Shown here piece by piece: positions 1 through 8,425 of a stretch of 23,035 nucleotides of DNA (position 1 is the stretch's first letter; each line of letters opens with the position of its first letter). The position numbers and the translations under genes were made by a program. Source of the stretch: Gammaproteobacteria bacterium (GTDB taxonomy: Bacteria > Pseudomonadota > Gammaproteobacteria > SZUA-152); the NCBI GenBank assembly GCA_003229995.1, contig QIGJ01000176.1, forward strand, positions 1 through 23,035, given 5' to 3'. The notes below the pieces were generated by a model that ran no database searches, was not told where the DNA came from, and saw only the letters and a program-made list of their open reading frames with translations.

Positions 1-683
1 ATCATGGTGAAGTCCCTTTCACCTGCTTTTATATGCTGCTGTATTTGTTGCAAAGTTTGGTACAACATAGCAGCACGTTCACGTTCTTCATTGGAAAGAT
101 AGGCATTACGTGAACTCATGGCTAGGCCGTTTTTTTCGCGCACAGTGGGCACGCCCATGATGTCAACGGGAAAATTCAGGTCGCTGACAAAACGCCGGAT
201 CACCTGCAATTGCTGAAAGTCTTTTTCACCAAATACCGTAATATCCGGTTGTGCCATGTTGAACAGTTTGGCCACTACGGTGGCAACACCCACAAAATGG
301 CCGGGGCGATATTCACCGCACAGAATATTGGAAATCTCCGGTACTTCAATACGGGTTTCCTGTTGAAAGCCTGCGGGATACATTGCCTGCACAGTGGGTG
401 TAAAAACCACATCGGGCGGTTTATCTACGGCTGACAGTTTTTTACCGTCCTGCTCAAAAGTACGCGGGTAACGTTCAAAGTCACCACCATCATCACTGAA
501 TTGCATGGGGTTAACAAAAATGCTGACGATAACGCGATGTGCATTTTTCTGCGCCTGTTCGACTAACTGCAAATGTCCAGCATGAAGATTGCCCATGGTG
601 GGCACCAGGGCGATACGTTCGCCGTTCGCCCGCCAGCGGGCAACCGTGGTGCGCAATTCAGCCACGGTATCAAGGATTTTCAT
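1..683 (-). CDS. panC: Pantothenate synthetase (PanC), 3' end cut off by window edge
   Basis: Joins pantoate and beta-alanine using ATP, the last step of cytoplasmic pantothenate (vitamin B5) synthesis. My translation from the ATG at 681-683 starts MKILDTVAELRTTV and runs to the window edge for 227 codons. It shows the HIGH-like nucleotide-binding motif PTMGNLHAGHL (about residues 28-38), IFVNPMQF, the GEKDFQQLQVIRR block and the KMSKS-like segment MSSRNAYL. Family members are about 280 residues, so roughly 55 C-terminal residues lie outside the window. The start lies 9 bases after the panB stop with no clear Shine-Dalgarno sequence, so translational coupling to panB is likely. It is the last visible gene of the pcnB-folK-kinase-panB-panC operon. 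Confidence 0.96.
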   Translation of the reverse strand, partial: MKILDTVAELRTTVARWRANGERIALVPTMGNLHAGHLQLVEQAQKNAHRVIVSIFVNPMQFSDDGGDFERYPRTFEQDGKKLSAVDKPPDVVFTPTVQAMYPAGFQQETRIEVPEISNILCGEYRPGHFVGVATVVAKLFNMAQPDITVFGEKDFQQLQVIRRFVSDLNFPVDIMGVPTVREKNGLAMSSRNAYLSNEERERAAMLYQTLQQIQQHIKAGERDFTM

Positions 684-692
684 AGTCTGAGA

Positions 693-1487
693 CTAAAAGG
701 AATGTTCATCAGCGGGGAAACTGCCGTCTTTGACAGCTTGCACATAGGCGCGCACGGCTCCGCGAATATCGTCCGCTTCCTGCAAAAAGTCCTTGCTGAA
801 GCGGGGACGTTTTCCGGGGGTGATGCCCAACATGTCATACAGTACCAACACTTGCGCATCACATTGTGGGCCTGCGCCAATGCCGATCACCGGTATATCC
901 ACGGCTGCGGTAATTTCTGCAGCTAACCGTGAGGGTACACACTCTAATAATAAGCTGTCAGCCCCGATATCTTCCATGGCATGCGCATCAAGCAGCATGG
1001 CTTTGGCCTGCTTTTCATCACGCCCTTGCACTTTGTAACCGCCCAGTTTGTTGACGGATTGCGGTAACAGTCCAAGGTGGGCGCATACCGGTATGCCGTG
1101 TTCCGTCAGAAGGCCTACTGTTTCCACCATGAGTGCGCCGCCTTCCAGTTTGACCATGTGTGCGCCACCCTCTTTCATTAAACGGCCTGCACTGGTCAGC
1201 GCCTGTACCGGGGTGGCGTAGCTCATAAACGGCAGGTCTGCCATTACCAAGGTATTCTGGCTGGCGGTACGCACCATTTGCGTGTGATAAATCATTTCAT
1301 CCAGTGTGACTGGCAGGGTGCTGTCCCGTCCCTGGAGGATCATTCCCAGTGAGTCACCCACGAGGAGAATCTCCACCCCTTCTTCCACCAGAATTTGCGC
1401 GAAGCTGGCATCGTAGGCGGTAAGGCAGGTGATTTTTTCACTGGCTTGTTTCATTTTTCGCAGGGTGGATGTGGTAATACGGCTCAT
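693..1487 (-). CDS. panB: 3-methyl-2-oxobutanoate hydroxymethyltransferase (ketopantoate synthase)
   Basis: Transfers a hydroxymethyl group from methylenetetrahydrofolate to alpha-ketoisovalerate, the first committed step of pantothenate synthesis. The 264 residues match the family length. Visible motifs are the metal-ligand block VGDSLGM (Asp45), MADLPF (Asp84), KLEGG (Glu115), the AHLGLLPQS stretch, and the catalytic glutamate in LLLECVP (Glu182) followed by IGIGAG. I chose the ATG at 1485-1487 because a strong GAGGAGG ribosome binding site sits just upstream at 1494-1500 and the protein then begins [13 protein letters not shown], as expected. The open frame continues upstream to 1643, but that part is the antisense frame of the kinase gene. 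The gene shares an operon with panC, and its folate cofactor ties it to folK upstream. Confidence 0.97.
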   Translation of the reverse strand: MSRITTSTLRKMKQASEKITCLTAYDASFAQILVEEGVEILLVGDSLGMILQGRDSTLPVTLDEMIYHTQMVRTASQNTLVMADLPFMSYATPVQALTSAGRLMKEGGAHMVKLEGGALMVETVGLLTEHGIPVCAHLGLLPQSVNKLGGYKVQGRDEKQAKAMLLDAHAMEDIGADSLLLECVPSRLAAEITAAVDIPVIGIGAGPQCDAQVLVLYDMLGITPGKRPRFSKDFLQEADDIRGAVRAYVQAVKDGSFPADEHSF

Positions 1488-1521
1488 GGTGGGCCTCCTC
1501 GTTCTAACCGGGATTGTTGGT

Positions 1522-2175
1522 TCAGAGATCAAACGAACCAGGATTGAAGTAGTGTCTACCGCTGGTGGTTTTGTGCAGATGTTCGACCAGCAATTGATAA
1601 TCCTGCGGGTTGTTAACCAGATCAATATCCGCTGCATTGACAATTAACAACGGTGTTGCCGAATAATGATAAAAGAAGCGGGTATAGGCTTGTACCAGTC
1701 GTTCCAGGTAGTTGGTTTCGATAAAACGCTCATATTCCCGACCACGCTTTTGCACCCGGTTCAACAACACGTCTACTGGCGCTTGCAGATAAATCACCAG
1801 ATCGGGCTGAGGTGCATCCACGGTAATATTGTTATAGACCTGTTCATAAAGTTGCAGTTCATCGTCATCCAGCGTTAACTGAGCAAACAAGCGGTCTTTT
1901 TCCAGAATGAAATCGGCTACCCGTACCGGTGCAAACATGTCGGACTGCCGCAGCGCCTGAATTTGCCGGACACGCTGAAACAGGAAAAACAGCTGTGTGG
2001 GCAGCGCCTCGTGCCGGGGGTTGCGATAAAAACGCGCCAGAAAGGGATTTTCCTCGGCATTTTCCAGTAGCAGTTCGCCACCCAAATCTTCCGCAAGCCG
2101 TTTGGCAAGACTGGTTTTTCCCACGCCAATGGGGCCTTCAATAACAATATAACGGGGAATATCCGCTGAACTCAT
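1522..2175 (-). CDS. Deoxynucleoside kinase (dAK/dGK family)
   Basis: Predicted to phosphorylate deoxynucleosides with ATP for nucleotide salvage. The 217-residue protein has an N-terminal P-loop [10 protein letters not shown] (residues 13-22), a DRLFAQ segment (the conserved Asp-Arg pair of the family), and an arginine-rich lid [10 protein letters not shown]. It ends with NPGSFDL. A kinase of this family between folK and panB is a familiar gammaproteobacterial arrangement, which supports the call. Substrate preference (deoxyadenosine, deoxyguanosine or broader) cannot be read from sequence. It starts at ATG 2173-2175 with a weak ribosome binding site, 19 bases after the folK stop, so it is probably read as part of the same transcript. 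Confidence 0.9.
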   Translation of the reverse strand: MSSADIPRYIVIEGPIGVGKTSLAKRLAEDLGGELLLENAEENPFLARFYRNPRHEALPTQLFFLFQRVRQIQALRQSDMFAPVRVADFILEKDRLFAQLTLDDDELQLYEQVYNNITVDAPQPDLVIYLQAPVDVLLNRVQKRGREYERFIETNYLERLVQAYTRFFYHYSATPLLIVNAADIDLVNNPQDYQLLVEHLHKTTSGRHYFNPGSFDL

Positions 2176-2194
2176 GGTACGTCTGACTCTACTG

Positions 2195-2707
2195 TTAAGG
2201 AATGGAATTTAACTTTTCCAACTCGCCACGCGGACAGGCCGCCAACAGGCTGACCAGGGTTCCTTTGCCAGGAATACACAAATGCTCCGCCTGTTCGGCC
2301 AGTAATTCTGCCAAAGGATACAGCACGAAGTTGCGTTCATACAGCCCCGGATGGGGTACAGTGAGTTCAGGCAGATCAATGATTTCATCACCGAATAACA
2401 GAAGATCGAGATCCAGGGTGCGTGCCCCCCAACGTTCTGCGCGCTGCCGGTAATGTTGATTTTCCAGATTTTGCAAGGCGGCCAGCAATTCCAAGGGGCT
2501 CAGCCCAGTATTCAGTGCGGCCACGGCATTGAGGTAGTCGGGTTGATTATTGGGCTGCCCGGGAGTCAGCATTGGCGGGCTACGATACAAAGAGGAATGC
2601 GCCAGACAACGGCTTTGTGGCAATACATCAAGTTCGGTCAACGCGGTGCGCAATTGAGTTTTGGGCTGGGCCAAATTGCTGCCTAGGCCCACGTAAGCAA
2701 CGGTCAC
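2195..2707 (-). CDS. folK: 2-amino-4-hydroxy-6-hydroxymethyldihydropteridine diphosphokinase (HPPK)
   Basis: Transfers pyrophosphate from ATP to 6-hydroxymethyl-7,8-dihydropterin in folate synthesis. At 170 residues it has normal length. It begins VAYVGLGSNLAQP and contains the HPPK signature RWGARTLDLDLLLFGDE (from residue 92), including the two magnesium-binding aspartates (Asp99 and Asp101), followed by VPHPGLYERNFVLYPLAEL. The start is a GTG at 2705-2707, placed 8 bases after the pcnB stop; the frame offers no better ATG before the conserved N-terminus. The pair pcnB-folK is widely conserved in gammaproteobacteria, and the folate product supplies the cofactor used by PanB downstream. Confidence 0.96.
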   Translation of the reverse strand: MTVAYVGLGSNLAQPKTQLRTALTELDVLPQSRCLAHSSLYRSPPMLTPGQPNNQPDYLNAVAALNTGLSPLELLAALQNLENQHYRQRAERWGARTLDLDLLLFGDEIIDLPELTVPHPGLYERNFVLYPLAELLAEQAEHLCIPGKGTLVSLLAACPRGELEKLNSIP

Positions 2708-2715
2708 GTTTCAGG

Positions 2716-4077
2716 TTATCCCTGGGCCATTTTTTTACGACGACGGCGACGTTTTTTCCGGACACTTCCCGGGGGTACCTGCTGCACCATATTGGCTCGA
2801 TTGTCCGTGTTGACCTCTTGGTACTCCGTCCACCAGTCGGCCAGTGGTTGAAGTTCATCTTCACCCGTGTCTGCACGCAGCAGTAAAAAATCATAGGCCG
2901 CACGAAAGCGGGCTTGTGCAAACAGGCGTTCGGCCCGCTTACCATTACGTCGTTTCAGTCGTGCCTGCATTGTCCAGATTTCACGGGTTTGCAGGCTGAA
3001 ACGTTTGGGCAGAGAAACGCGCTGAATCTGGGCAGCAATCACTTCGTCGCCCGCTCTTTGCAGGGACTGGATCTCACTGAGCCCCTCAGCCAGCAGAGCT
3101 TCAGCACGTTCACGCACGGGTTCCCACAATAACACGGCAAACAGATAGGCCGGGGTTACCGGTTTGCCCTCGGCCACCCGGTCATCGGTGTTGAACAGTC
3201 CTTTGACCACCAGCATGTGCGGGAACCCTTTTTCCTCTTTTGCCAGACAGGCGTCGGTTTCAGGGAACAAATAACGGAACAAATCGTAATGGCGCAGCAG
3301 TTCGAAGGTCTCCACTGCGTAGCCGGAAAGAAACAGCTTAAGCATCTCGTCAAACAAACGTGCCGCAGGTACCGCTTCCAATCGATCACCCAGTCGGGTG
3401 ATCGGGGCTTCACTGTTGGCATGAATACGAAAACCCAGTTTGGCAGCAAAACGCACCGCGCGCAGCATACGTACCGGGTCTTCCTGATAACGTTGCTCGG
3501 CGTCACCAATGATACGCAACACCCCTTTTTCCAGATCACTTACCCCGCCGGTATAATCCACCACCGAAAAATCACGAATGTCGTAATACAGAGAATTAAT
3601 GGTAAAATCGCGACGCCAAGCATCGTCTTCCAGGTTGCCATAAACATTATCGCGCAGGATCATGCCGTCTTCCATGTGCCCCATATCACCACTGGCCGCA
3701 GCGTGGCCACTGCGAAAAGTGGCCACCTCGATAATCTCACGACCAAAACGCACATGCACTAACTTAAAACGTCGGCCGATGAGGCGACTGTTGCGAAACA
3801 ATCCGGTCACTTCCTCAGGATGTGCATTCGTGGCAATATCAAAATCTTTGGGTTCGCGTCCCAGCAACAGATCACGCACCCCTCCACCCACCAAAAAAGC
3901 CTCAAAACCGGCGGCCTTGAGGCGGTACAATACCTTTAATGCACTCTCACAGATGTTCGTCCGGGTAATGATATGCTCGGGCCGCGGAATGACATCGGGC
4001 GAGCCCGGTTTGTCTGTTAATTCAATAGTCAAAAGTTGCGATTCACAATAATATTCCAGCTGATATTTCTTGAGCAA
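2716..4077 (-). CDS. pcnB: Poly(A) polymerase I
   Basis: Adds 3' poly(A) tails that mark RNAs for decay. The 453-residue frame has the class II nucleotidyltransferase core: FLVGGGVRDLLLGREPKDFD (residues 61-80, with the catalytic Asp78 and Asp80), then RRFKLVHVRFGREIIEVATFR. Next come WRRDFTINSLYYD, the RMLRAVRFAAKLGF helix, and a very basic C-terminus (KKRRRRRKK) typical of bacterial PcnB rather than CCA-adding enzymes. The start is uncertain. The frame opens with a TTG at 4075-4077 and has no ATG before the conserved IPRPEHIITR segment (residues 30-39); an internal TTG (codon 16) is an alternative. It leads the operon. Its 5' end is crowded against the divergent tRNA-Glu promoter. Confidence 0.94.
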   Translation of the reverse strand: MLKKYQLEYYCESQLLTIELTDKPGSPDVIPRPEHIITRTNICESALKVLYRLKAAGFEAFLVGGGVRDLLLGREPKDFDIATNAHPEEVTGLFRNSRLIGRRFKLVHVRFGREIIEVATFRSGHAAASGDMGHMEDGMILRDNVYGNLEDDAWRRDFTINSLYYDIRDFSVVDYTGGVSDLEKGVLRIIGDAEQRYQEDPVRMLRAVRFAAKLGFRIHANSEAPITRLGDRLEAVPAARLFDEMLKLFLSGYAVETFELLRHYDLFRYLFPETDACLAKEEKGFPHMLVVKGLFNTDDRVAEGKPVTPAYLFAVLLWEPVRERAEALLAEGLSEIQSLQRAGDEVIAAQIQRVSLPKRFSLQTREIWTMQARLKRRNGKRAERLFAQARFRAAYDFLLLRADTGEDELQPLADWWTEYQEVNTDNRANMVQQVPPGSVRKKRRRRRKKMAQG

Positions 4078-4097
4078 TTCCCAAGGCGGCGTATAAT
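4070..4097 (+). promoter_or_regulatory. Sigma-70-like promoter of tRNA-Glu
   Basis: A TTGAGC -35 (4070-4075), a 16-base spacer and a perfect TATAAT -10 (4092-4097) sit 19 bases upstream of the tRNA. The -35 overlaps the proposed pcnB start region on the other strand. This is a pattern match only. Confidence 0.7.
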
Positions 4098-4116
4098 AAC
4101 ACTTTTTTTCGCTCGG

Positions 4117-4191
4117 GCTCCCTTCGTCTAATGGTTAGGACGCTGGCCTCTCACGTCGGTAATAGGGGTTCGAATCCCCTAGGGAGCACCA
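4117..4191 (+). tRNA. tRNA-Glu (anticodon CTC)
   Basis: The 75-base gene folds into a full cloverleaf. The acceptor stem is GCTCCCT (4117-4123) with AGGGAGC (4181-4187), followed by discriminator A and an encoded CCA. The anticodon loop is CTCTCAC with anticodon CTC, and the T-arm is AGGGG-TTCGAAT-CCCCT. The D-arm and T-arm closely resemble E. coli tRNA-Glu, which has anticodon TTC instead. It would decode GAG. Its last 13 bases overlap the antisense 3' end of the hybrid histidine kinase gene. Confidence 0.95.
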
Positions 4192-7010
4192 CTGCGCATT
4201 TCTTCGCTACCCCGCTCGCTCAACAGTTGCTCGATGACCCCCAAAAACTGCTTGTGATTAAATGGCTTTTCCGCAAAATGACGAATTCCCAGCTTGTCAA
4301 TCTGTTCAGCGCTGATTTGTTCAGTGTAGCCACTGCATAAAATAGTGGGTAACTGTGGTTGCAGGGTCAGCACTTTTTGTATCAACTCTTTGCCGGTTAC
4401 CCCTGGCATGGTTTGGTCAGTAATGAGCAAATCAACTTCATCCCGATGAGTTTCAAAATAGACCCAGGCTTCGCGACTGTCACCATAGGCTTGTACTTCA
4501 AAACCCTTGCGCTTCAGCCAAGCTTGTAAAAAACCCAACACTGAAGGTTCGTCATCCACCACCAAAATACGCTTGCCTACCACAGTAGCAGAGGGTTTAT
4601 TCGGGATTTCGGTCGGGTTGTGGGCAATTGCAACATGTTCATTTTCGATAATGCTGTCCTCCGTCAGAAGTGGAAATAATAGATAGAAAACGGTCCCCTG
4701 GCCTGTTTGTGACTCAACCCGGATATGCCCCTGATGGTCGTGCATGATTCCATGCACCACAGACAAGCCCAGTCCGGTGCCTTTGCCTACGTCCTTGGTG
4801 GTAAAAAAAGGCTCAAACAAATGTTCCAGGATATCAGGGGCCATACCATCACCACTGTCTCGCACCGACAGCGCCACATAATCACCCTGAATGGCTTCAT
4901 GACACGAGGTACATTCCACCGGACACTGATGATGTAGGGTTTCAAGCCGCAAATCCAGCCGCCCTTTGCCATGCATAGCATCGCGGGCATTAACACACAA
5001 ATTCATCACCATTTGCTGTAGTTGCACCGGTTCCATATTGATATTGATCCATTCATCGTCAGGCGGAGAATCAAACGTCAACTGAAGGCTGGTCGGTAAA
5101 GTGGAACGCAACATCTTCACTGTTTCTCTGATTAATGGTCGTGGGTCCAGGTCTGCCATGTTTGCTTCGTTGTTTCGACTGTATGTCATCATTTGCTGAA
5201 TCAGATCACGCGCCCGTTCACCGGCCTTGTAAACCTGCTCCAGATACTCCTGTAGTTTTTCCTGTCCTTCGCCGACACAACGGGTTAATGCCAGATCGGT
5301 ATAACCATTAATGCTGGCAAGAATATTATTAAAGTCATGCGCTATACCGGCCGTCAGCTGGCCGATAGCATCCATTTTTTGTGCTTGTTGCACCTGTTTT
5401 TCCATACGCTGATGTTCCAGTTTAAGCCGTTTGTATTCACTGACATCCTGAATATAAACCGATACACCCTCTGGCGAAGGATACACATACAAAGCCAGCC
5501 AACGGTTCAAGGGCGCATAAAACTCCTCAATCCAAACCCGGTTTTGCTCTTGCATGGCTCGACGCAAATGCACCTGAAAAAAACTGGCCACATCCGGCAT
5601 AACATTCCAGATACACTCTCCACGCAACTTATGCCATGCCGTATTAAAAATGTTGGAGGCAGAAGGATTAACGTAAGTAAAACGCCATTGATCATCCAAT
5701 GAGAAAAAACCATCACTGATACGTTCCAGTGTTTCATACATCTGCTTACTATGACTTTGTGCCATTTGCTCTGCCTGCAAGCGCTGTAATTCCAGTGCGG
5801 CACGCCTAGCAGCAACGCGCATTAAAGCACGCTCCGTTGCGGCTTCTTCACAAGGTTTGTCATCAATAGCAAACAACACGCCAATACCATAACCATCACT
5901 GTTGAGCAAAGGCTTCCCCCGATAGCTGACCGCTCCGATATCACGCAGCAGGATATCATCGGGATAACGCTCCACTACTTGTTCAGGAATGATCAGCGGC
6001 TCACGCTGGCTACAGACATCGTTGGAAGGCGTACCTTTCAACGCATACGTAAAAAGCTCACCTTCATGATCAGTGTCCCAAAAACCCAATAATTCAATAT
6101 CGCTACCATTTTTAGAAATTTTACCCACTCCTGCCCAGCGCACATCCAAAGCCTCAGCGACAGATTTGGCAATGGAATGAAAAACATTCTTGGCAGGATC
6201 GGCAACGGTTAGCGCCTCCAACGCATCCACAAGACGTTTGCGCTCGGCAATATCACGCACAATGGCAATAAACTGGCCTGCACCATCATGTTCCGGGAAA
6301 TACTGCAGAAAAAACTCCACCGGCACCGGCTGTCCTGATTTGTGCTGATGCACTGCTTCAAAAGTAAGGCTGTCTACTTCATCATTTAACAATGGCAAAA
6401 GCATTGTACGAAATTGTTGCCTATCCATTTCCGATGTAATATCCACCGGTCCCATCTCTAACAATTCAAGTTCGGTATATCCTACCTGTTCAACGGCACC
6501 CATATTCACATAGGTAAAAGAAAGATGCTCAGCATCAAAGATAAAAACGCTATCGAGCGTCTGATCCAGAAGCTGTTTAAATTTACTTAAATCACGCCGT
6601 GATAAAACCTGCTGGGTAACATCAGTACGAATGGAAATATATTGTTCCGGTTTACCCTGGTCATTAAAGACAGGCATGATGGTAGTCTGCACCCAGTAAT
6701 CACTACCGTCTTTACAACGATTCTGGATCTGCCCCTGCCAGATTCCACCCTGTGCAATGGTGCGCCACAGTCCACGAAAAAATTCCGACGGGTGATGCTC
6801 AGACTTAATAATACGGTGATCGGCTCCCATCAGTTCATCCCGCTGGTAACCACTGACTTCACAAAATTTGTCATTGGCATAAGTAATAATGCCAGCCACA
6901 TTGGTCACCGAAATAATCGCATGCTGATCAAAAACTTTTTGTAGAATTTCCAGTGGTGCCAAGCCCAGTTTCGGCAGTTCGGAACCCAATATACGATTTT
7001 CAAATGCCAT
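4179..7010 (-). CDS. Hybrid sensor histidine kinase (PAS-PAS-GAF-PAS-HisKA-HATPase-REC)
   Basis: A 943-residue cytoplasmic-looking kinase with no evident membrane segment. Domains in order: PAS (about 22-135, YANDKFCEVSGYQRDEL), PAS (about 145-258), GAF (about 270-412), PAS (about 425-530), and a HisKA domain with phosphoacceptor His558 in AGIAHDFNNIL. The ATPase domain follows, with N-box LCVNARDAM (Asn674), G1 RDSGDGM (717-723) and F/G2 FEPFFTTKDVGKGTGLGLS. It ends with a receiver domain (about 813-930) whose phosphoacceptor is Asp865 in LLITDQTMPG. A cysteine cluster CPVECTSCH (696-704) interrupts the ATPase domain. The ATG at 7008-7010 has an AAGGGG ribosome binding site and starts one base after the upstream regulator stop, so the two are one operon. 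The multiple PAS/GAF domains suggest an internal redox, gas or small-molecule signal, but the ligand is unknown. The stop codon lies inside the opposite-strand tRNA-Glu gene. Confidence 0.95.
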   Translation of the reverse strand: MAFENRILGSELPKLGLAPLEILQKVFDQHAIISVTNVAGIITYANDKFCEVSGYQRDELMGADHRIIKSEHHPSEFFRGLWRTIAQGGIWQGQIQNRCKDGSDYWVQTTIMPVFNDQGKPEQYISIRTDVTQQVLSRRDLSKFKQLLDQTLDSVFIFDAEHLSFTYVNMGAVEQVGYTELELLEMGPVDITSEMDRQQFRTMLLPLLNDEVDSLTFEAVHQHKSGQPVPVEFFLQYFPEHDGAGQFIAIVRDIAERKRLVDALEALTVADPAKNVFHSIAKSVAEALDVRWAGVGKISKNGSDIELLGFWDTDHEGELFTYALKGTPSNDVCSQREPLIIPEQVVERYPDDILLRDIGAVSYRGKPLLNSDGYGIGVLFAIDDKPCEEAATERALMRVAARRAALELQRLQAEQMAQSHSKQMYETLERISDGFFSLDDQWRFTYVNPSASNIFNTAWHKLRGECIWNVMPDVASFFQVHLRRAMQEQNRVWIEEFYAPLNRWLALYVYPSPEGVSVYIQDVSEYKRLKLEHQRMEKQVQQAQKMDAIGQLTAGIAHDFNNILASINGYTDLALTRCVGEGQEKLQEYLEQVYKAGERARDLIQQMMTYSRNNEANMADLDPRPLIRETVKMLRSTLPTSLQLTFDSPPDDEWININMEPVQLQQMVMNLCVNARDAMHGKGRLDLRLETLHHQCPVECTSCHEAIQGDYVALSVRDSGDGMAPDILEHLFEPFFTTKDVGKGTGLGLSVVHGIMHDHQGHIRVESQTGQGTVFYLLFPLLTEDSIIENEHVAIAHNPTEIPNKPSATVVGKRILVVDDEPSVLGFLQAWLKRKGFEVQAYGDSREAWVYFETHRDEVDLLITDQTMPGVTGKELIQKVLTLQPQLPTILCSGYTEQISAEQIDKLGIRHFAEKPFNHKQFLGVIEQLLSERGSEEMRSGAP

Positions 7011-7011
7011 A

Positions 7012-8076
7012 TCACCCCTTCCAGGTCAGTGCGCCAGTACGTTGAATATTTTCAAAGACCTCAGTCCCCATATCGCACTCTTCACCAACGCTTAACAGCA
7101 GGTCATCAGATCGCTCATGCAAAATTTTCAGAAACAGTGCCGTCAGCTCAGGATCACGCCAGCCACTTTCTACCTCCCCGGTCATAATCAGGGTAATTTT
7201 TTCAATACTGAACGCGGGTTTATAGGGTCGCGCATTGGCCAAGGCATCATAAATATCGACTAACTGAAAAACGCGGGCCAACAATGGAATATCTTCACCC
7301 TTTAAACCATCAGGGTAACCACTACCATCCCAACGCTCATGGTGGCTGCGCACAATCGGCTGGGTTAATTCCATGCTCTTCAGACCACGCAATAATTCAT
7401 CACCAATAATGGTATGCTGACGCATTACAATCCATTCTGCATCGTTTAACGGTCCGTCCTTGAGCAAAATACTGTCTGGAATGCCTAACTTGCCAATATC
7501 GTGCAACACACCACCTCGGCGCAATGCGGTCAGTTCTTCTGAACTCAGGCCCATGGCCTCACCCATCACTACCGAAATATGTGCCAGGCGCGAACAATGG
7601 TTACCCGTGTGTTCGTCACGCGCTTCCACCATACGCGCCAAGGCAAACAATAACGTCTCGGCATTTTCCAACTGATCGGTGACCCTTTTGTGCGTCGCCA
7701 GATTATCCGTACGTGCCATCAACTCCATGGGATTATACGGTTTATGAATAAAATCATTGACTCCCGCTTGCAGACTTTTTAGCATCTCCATGCGATCATT
7801 GGTGCCCGTCACCATAATCACCGGCAACAATTTCAAACCCAGCTCATTGCGAATCTGTCGGCACAGCTCATCACCATCCATGCCGGGCATGCGCTTGTCA
7901 GCCAATACCACATCAAATTCTTCTTCACGTAATTTATCCAACGCTTCTTCGCCATTAGAAGCTTCACTTACACAATAGCGCGAACCGCTCAAGACTTCTT
8001 TTTCCAATTCCCGATGCTGTTTTTCATCATCAACAATAAGTACCTTGAACGGTTGCTGTATTTTAGCCAAAGACAT
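7012..8076 (-). CDS. HD-GYP response regulator (predicted c-di-GMP phosphodiesterase)
   Basis: The 354-residue protein has an N-terminal receiver domain (residues 10-128: VLIVDDE, phosphoacceptor Asp60 in VVLADKRMPGMDG, Thr90, Lys112 in HKP). It is joined to an HD-GYP domain (about 140-330). The catalytic signatures are intact: LHDIGKLGIPD (His192, Asp193, Lys196), the metal-binding His-His at 245-246, and GSGYPDG (Gly-Tyr-Pro at 253-255). Family members degrade cyclic di-GMP, so phosphorylation probably tunes c-di-GMP level. The ATG at 8074-8076 has a GAGGGA ribosome binding site. It is the first gene of the operon with the hybrid kinase, its likely phosphodonor. The PilZ protein and flagellar genes lie just upstream. 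Confidence 0.95.
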   Translation of the reverse strand: MSLAKIQQPFKVLIVDDEKQHRELEKEVLSGSRYCVSEASNGEEALDKLREEEFDVVLADKRMPGMDGDELCRQIRNELGLKLLPVIMVTGTNDRMEMLKSLQAGVNDFIHKPYNPMELMARTDNLATHKRVTDQLENAETLLFALARMVEARDEHTGNHCSRLAHISVVMGEAMGLSSEELTALRRGGVLHDIGKLGIPDSILLKDGPLNDAEWIVMRQHTIIGDELLRGLKSMELTQPIVRSHHERWDGSGYPDGLKGEDIPLLARVFQLVDIYDALANARPYKPAFSIEKITLIMTGEVESGWRDPELTALFLKILHERSDDLLLSVGEECDMGTEVFENIQRTGALTWKG

Positions 8077-8260
8077 TTTTTATTCCCTCAATTAATGTCA
8101 GGTTGTCAGGCCAGAGTACGCAGTTATTTAGCTTTTCAACTGCAAAATAAATACTTCCTGATGATTATTTTTTGTTCTAGCAATGGAAAATTTTTATGTT
8201 GTTTTCCTAAACTAGAAATATTCGTTATTTTTTCTATCGCACTTCATCCACCCAATACAA

Positions 8261-8425
8261 TCATTTAAATAATGGAGTTTTATCATGCAGTCTGGCCAGA
8301 CAGGCTTCAGCCCCTGCTGCCATAGCCTGTATCATATTCCCAAGTATATACCTGTCATTACTATCACCTTTACTATCACCTTTGTACCACAGGTTCCGGA
8401 TTCTCCTTGATTTCTCAGCATACAT
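8261..8425 (-). CDS. Possible small ORF (54 residues), unknown
   Basis: An ATG at 8423-8425 opens a 54-codon frame ending in TGA at 8261-8263. The peptide starts MYAEKSRRIRNLWYK, contains a KGDSKGDS duplication encoded by a 12-base tandem repeat, and ends with GAEACLARLHDKTPLFK. AAAGG lies about six bases before the start as a possible ribosome binding site. Upstream on the same strand another frame reads VAIGVDAGHQRF before a stop, so this could also be the tail of a frameshifted, decayed gene. I do not recognise it. The same DNA forms strong hairpins, so a noncoding explanation is equally possible. Confidence 0.3.
   Translation of the reverse strand: MYAEKSRRIRNLWYKGDSKGDSNDRYILGNMIQAMAAGAEACLARLHDKTPLFK
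8291..8330. repeat. Palindrome plus hairpin in intergenic region
   Basis: TCTGGCCAGA (8291-8300) is a perfect 10-base palindrome. Next to it ACAGGCT (8300-8306) pairs with AGCCTGT (8324-8330), with an inner CAGC/GCTG stem closing a four-base loop. Confidence 0.6.
8360..8383. repeat. Tandem 12-base repeat
   Basis: ACTATCACCTTT occurs twice in direct succession with no mismatch. In the minus-strand small ORF it encodes the KGDS duplication. Confidence 0.8.

Noticed and set aside
573..926. 117-residue plus-strand frame over panC/panB
   Set aside because: Antisense shadow of two certain genes; no independent ribosome binding site or family signal.
8104..8134. Sigma-28-like element (TAAAT ... 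GCCTGACA) before the HD-GYP operon on the minus strand
   Set aside because: Spacing is one base short and the -10 is poor, unlike the two clear matches near flgT and motY.
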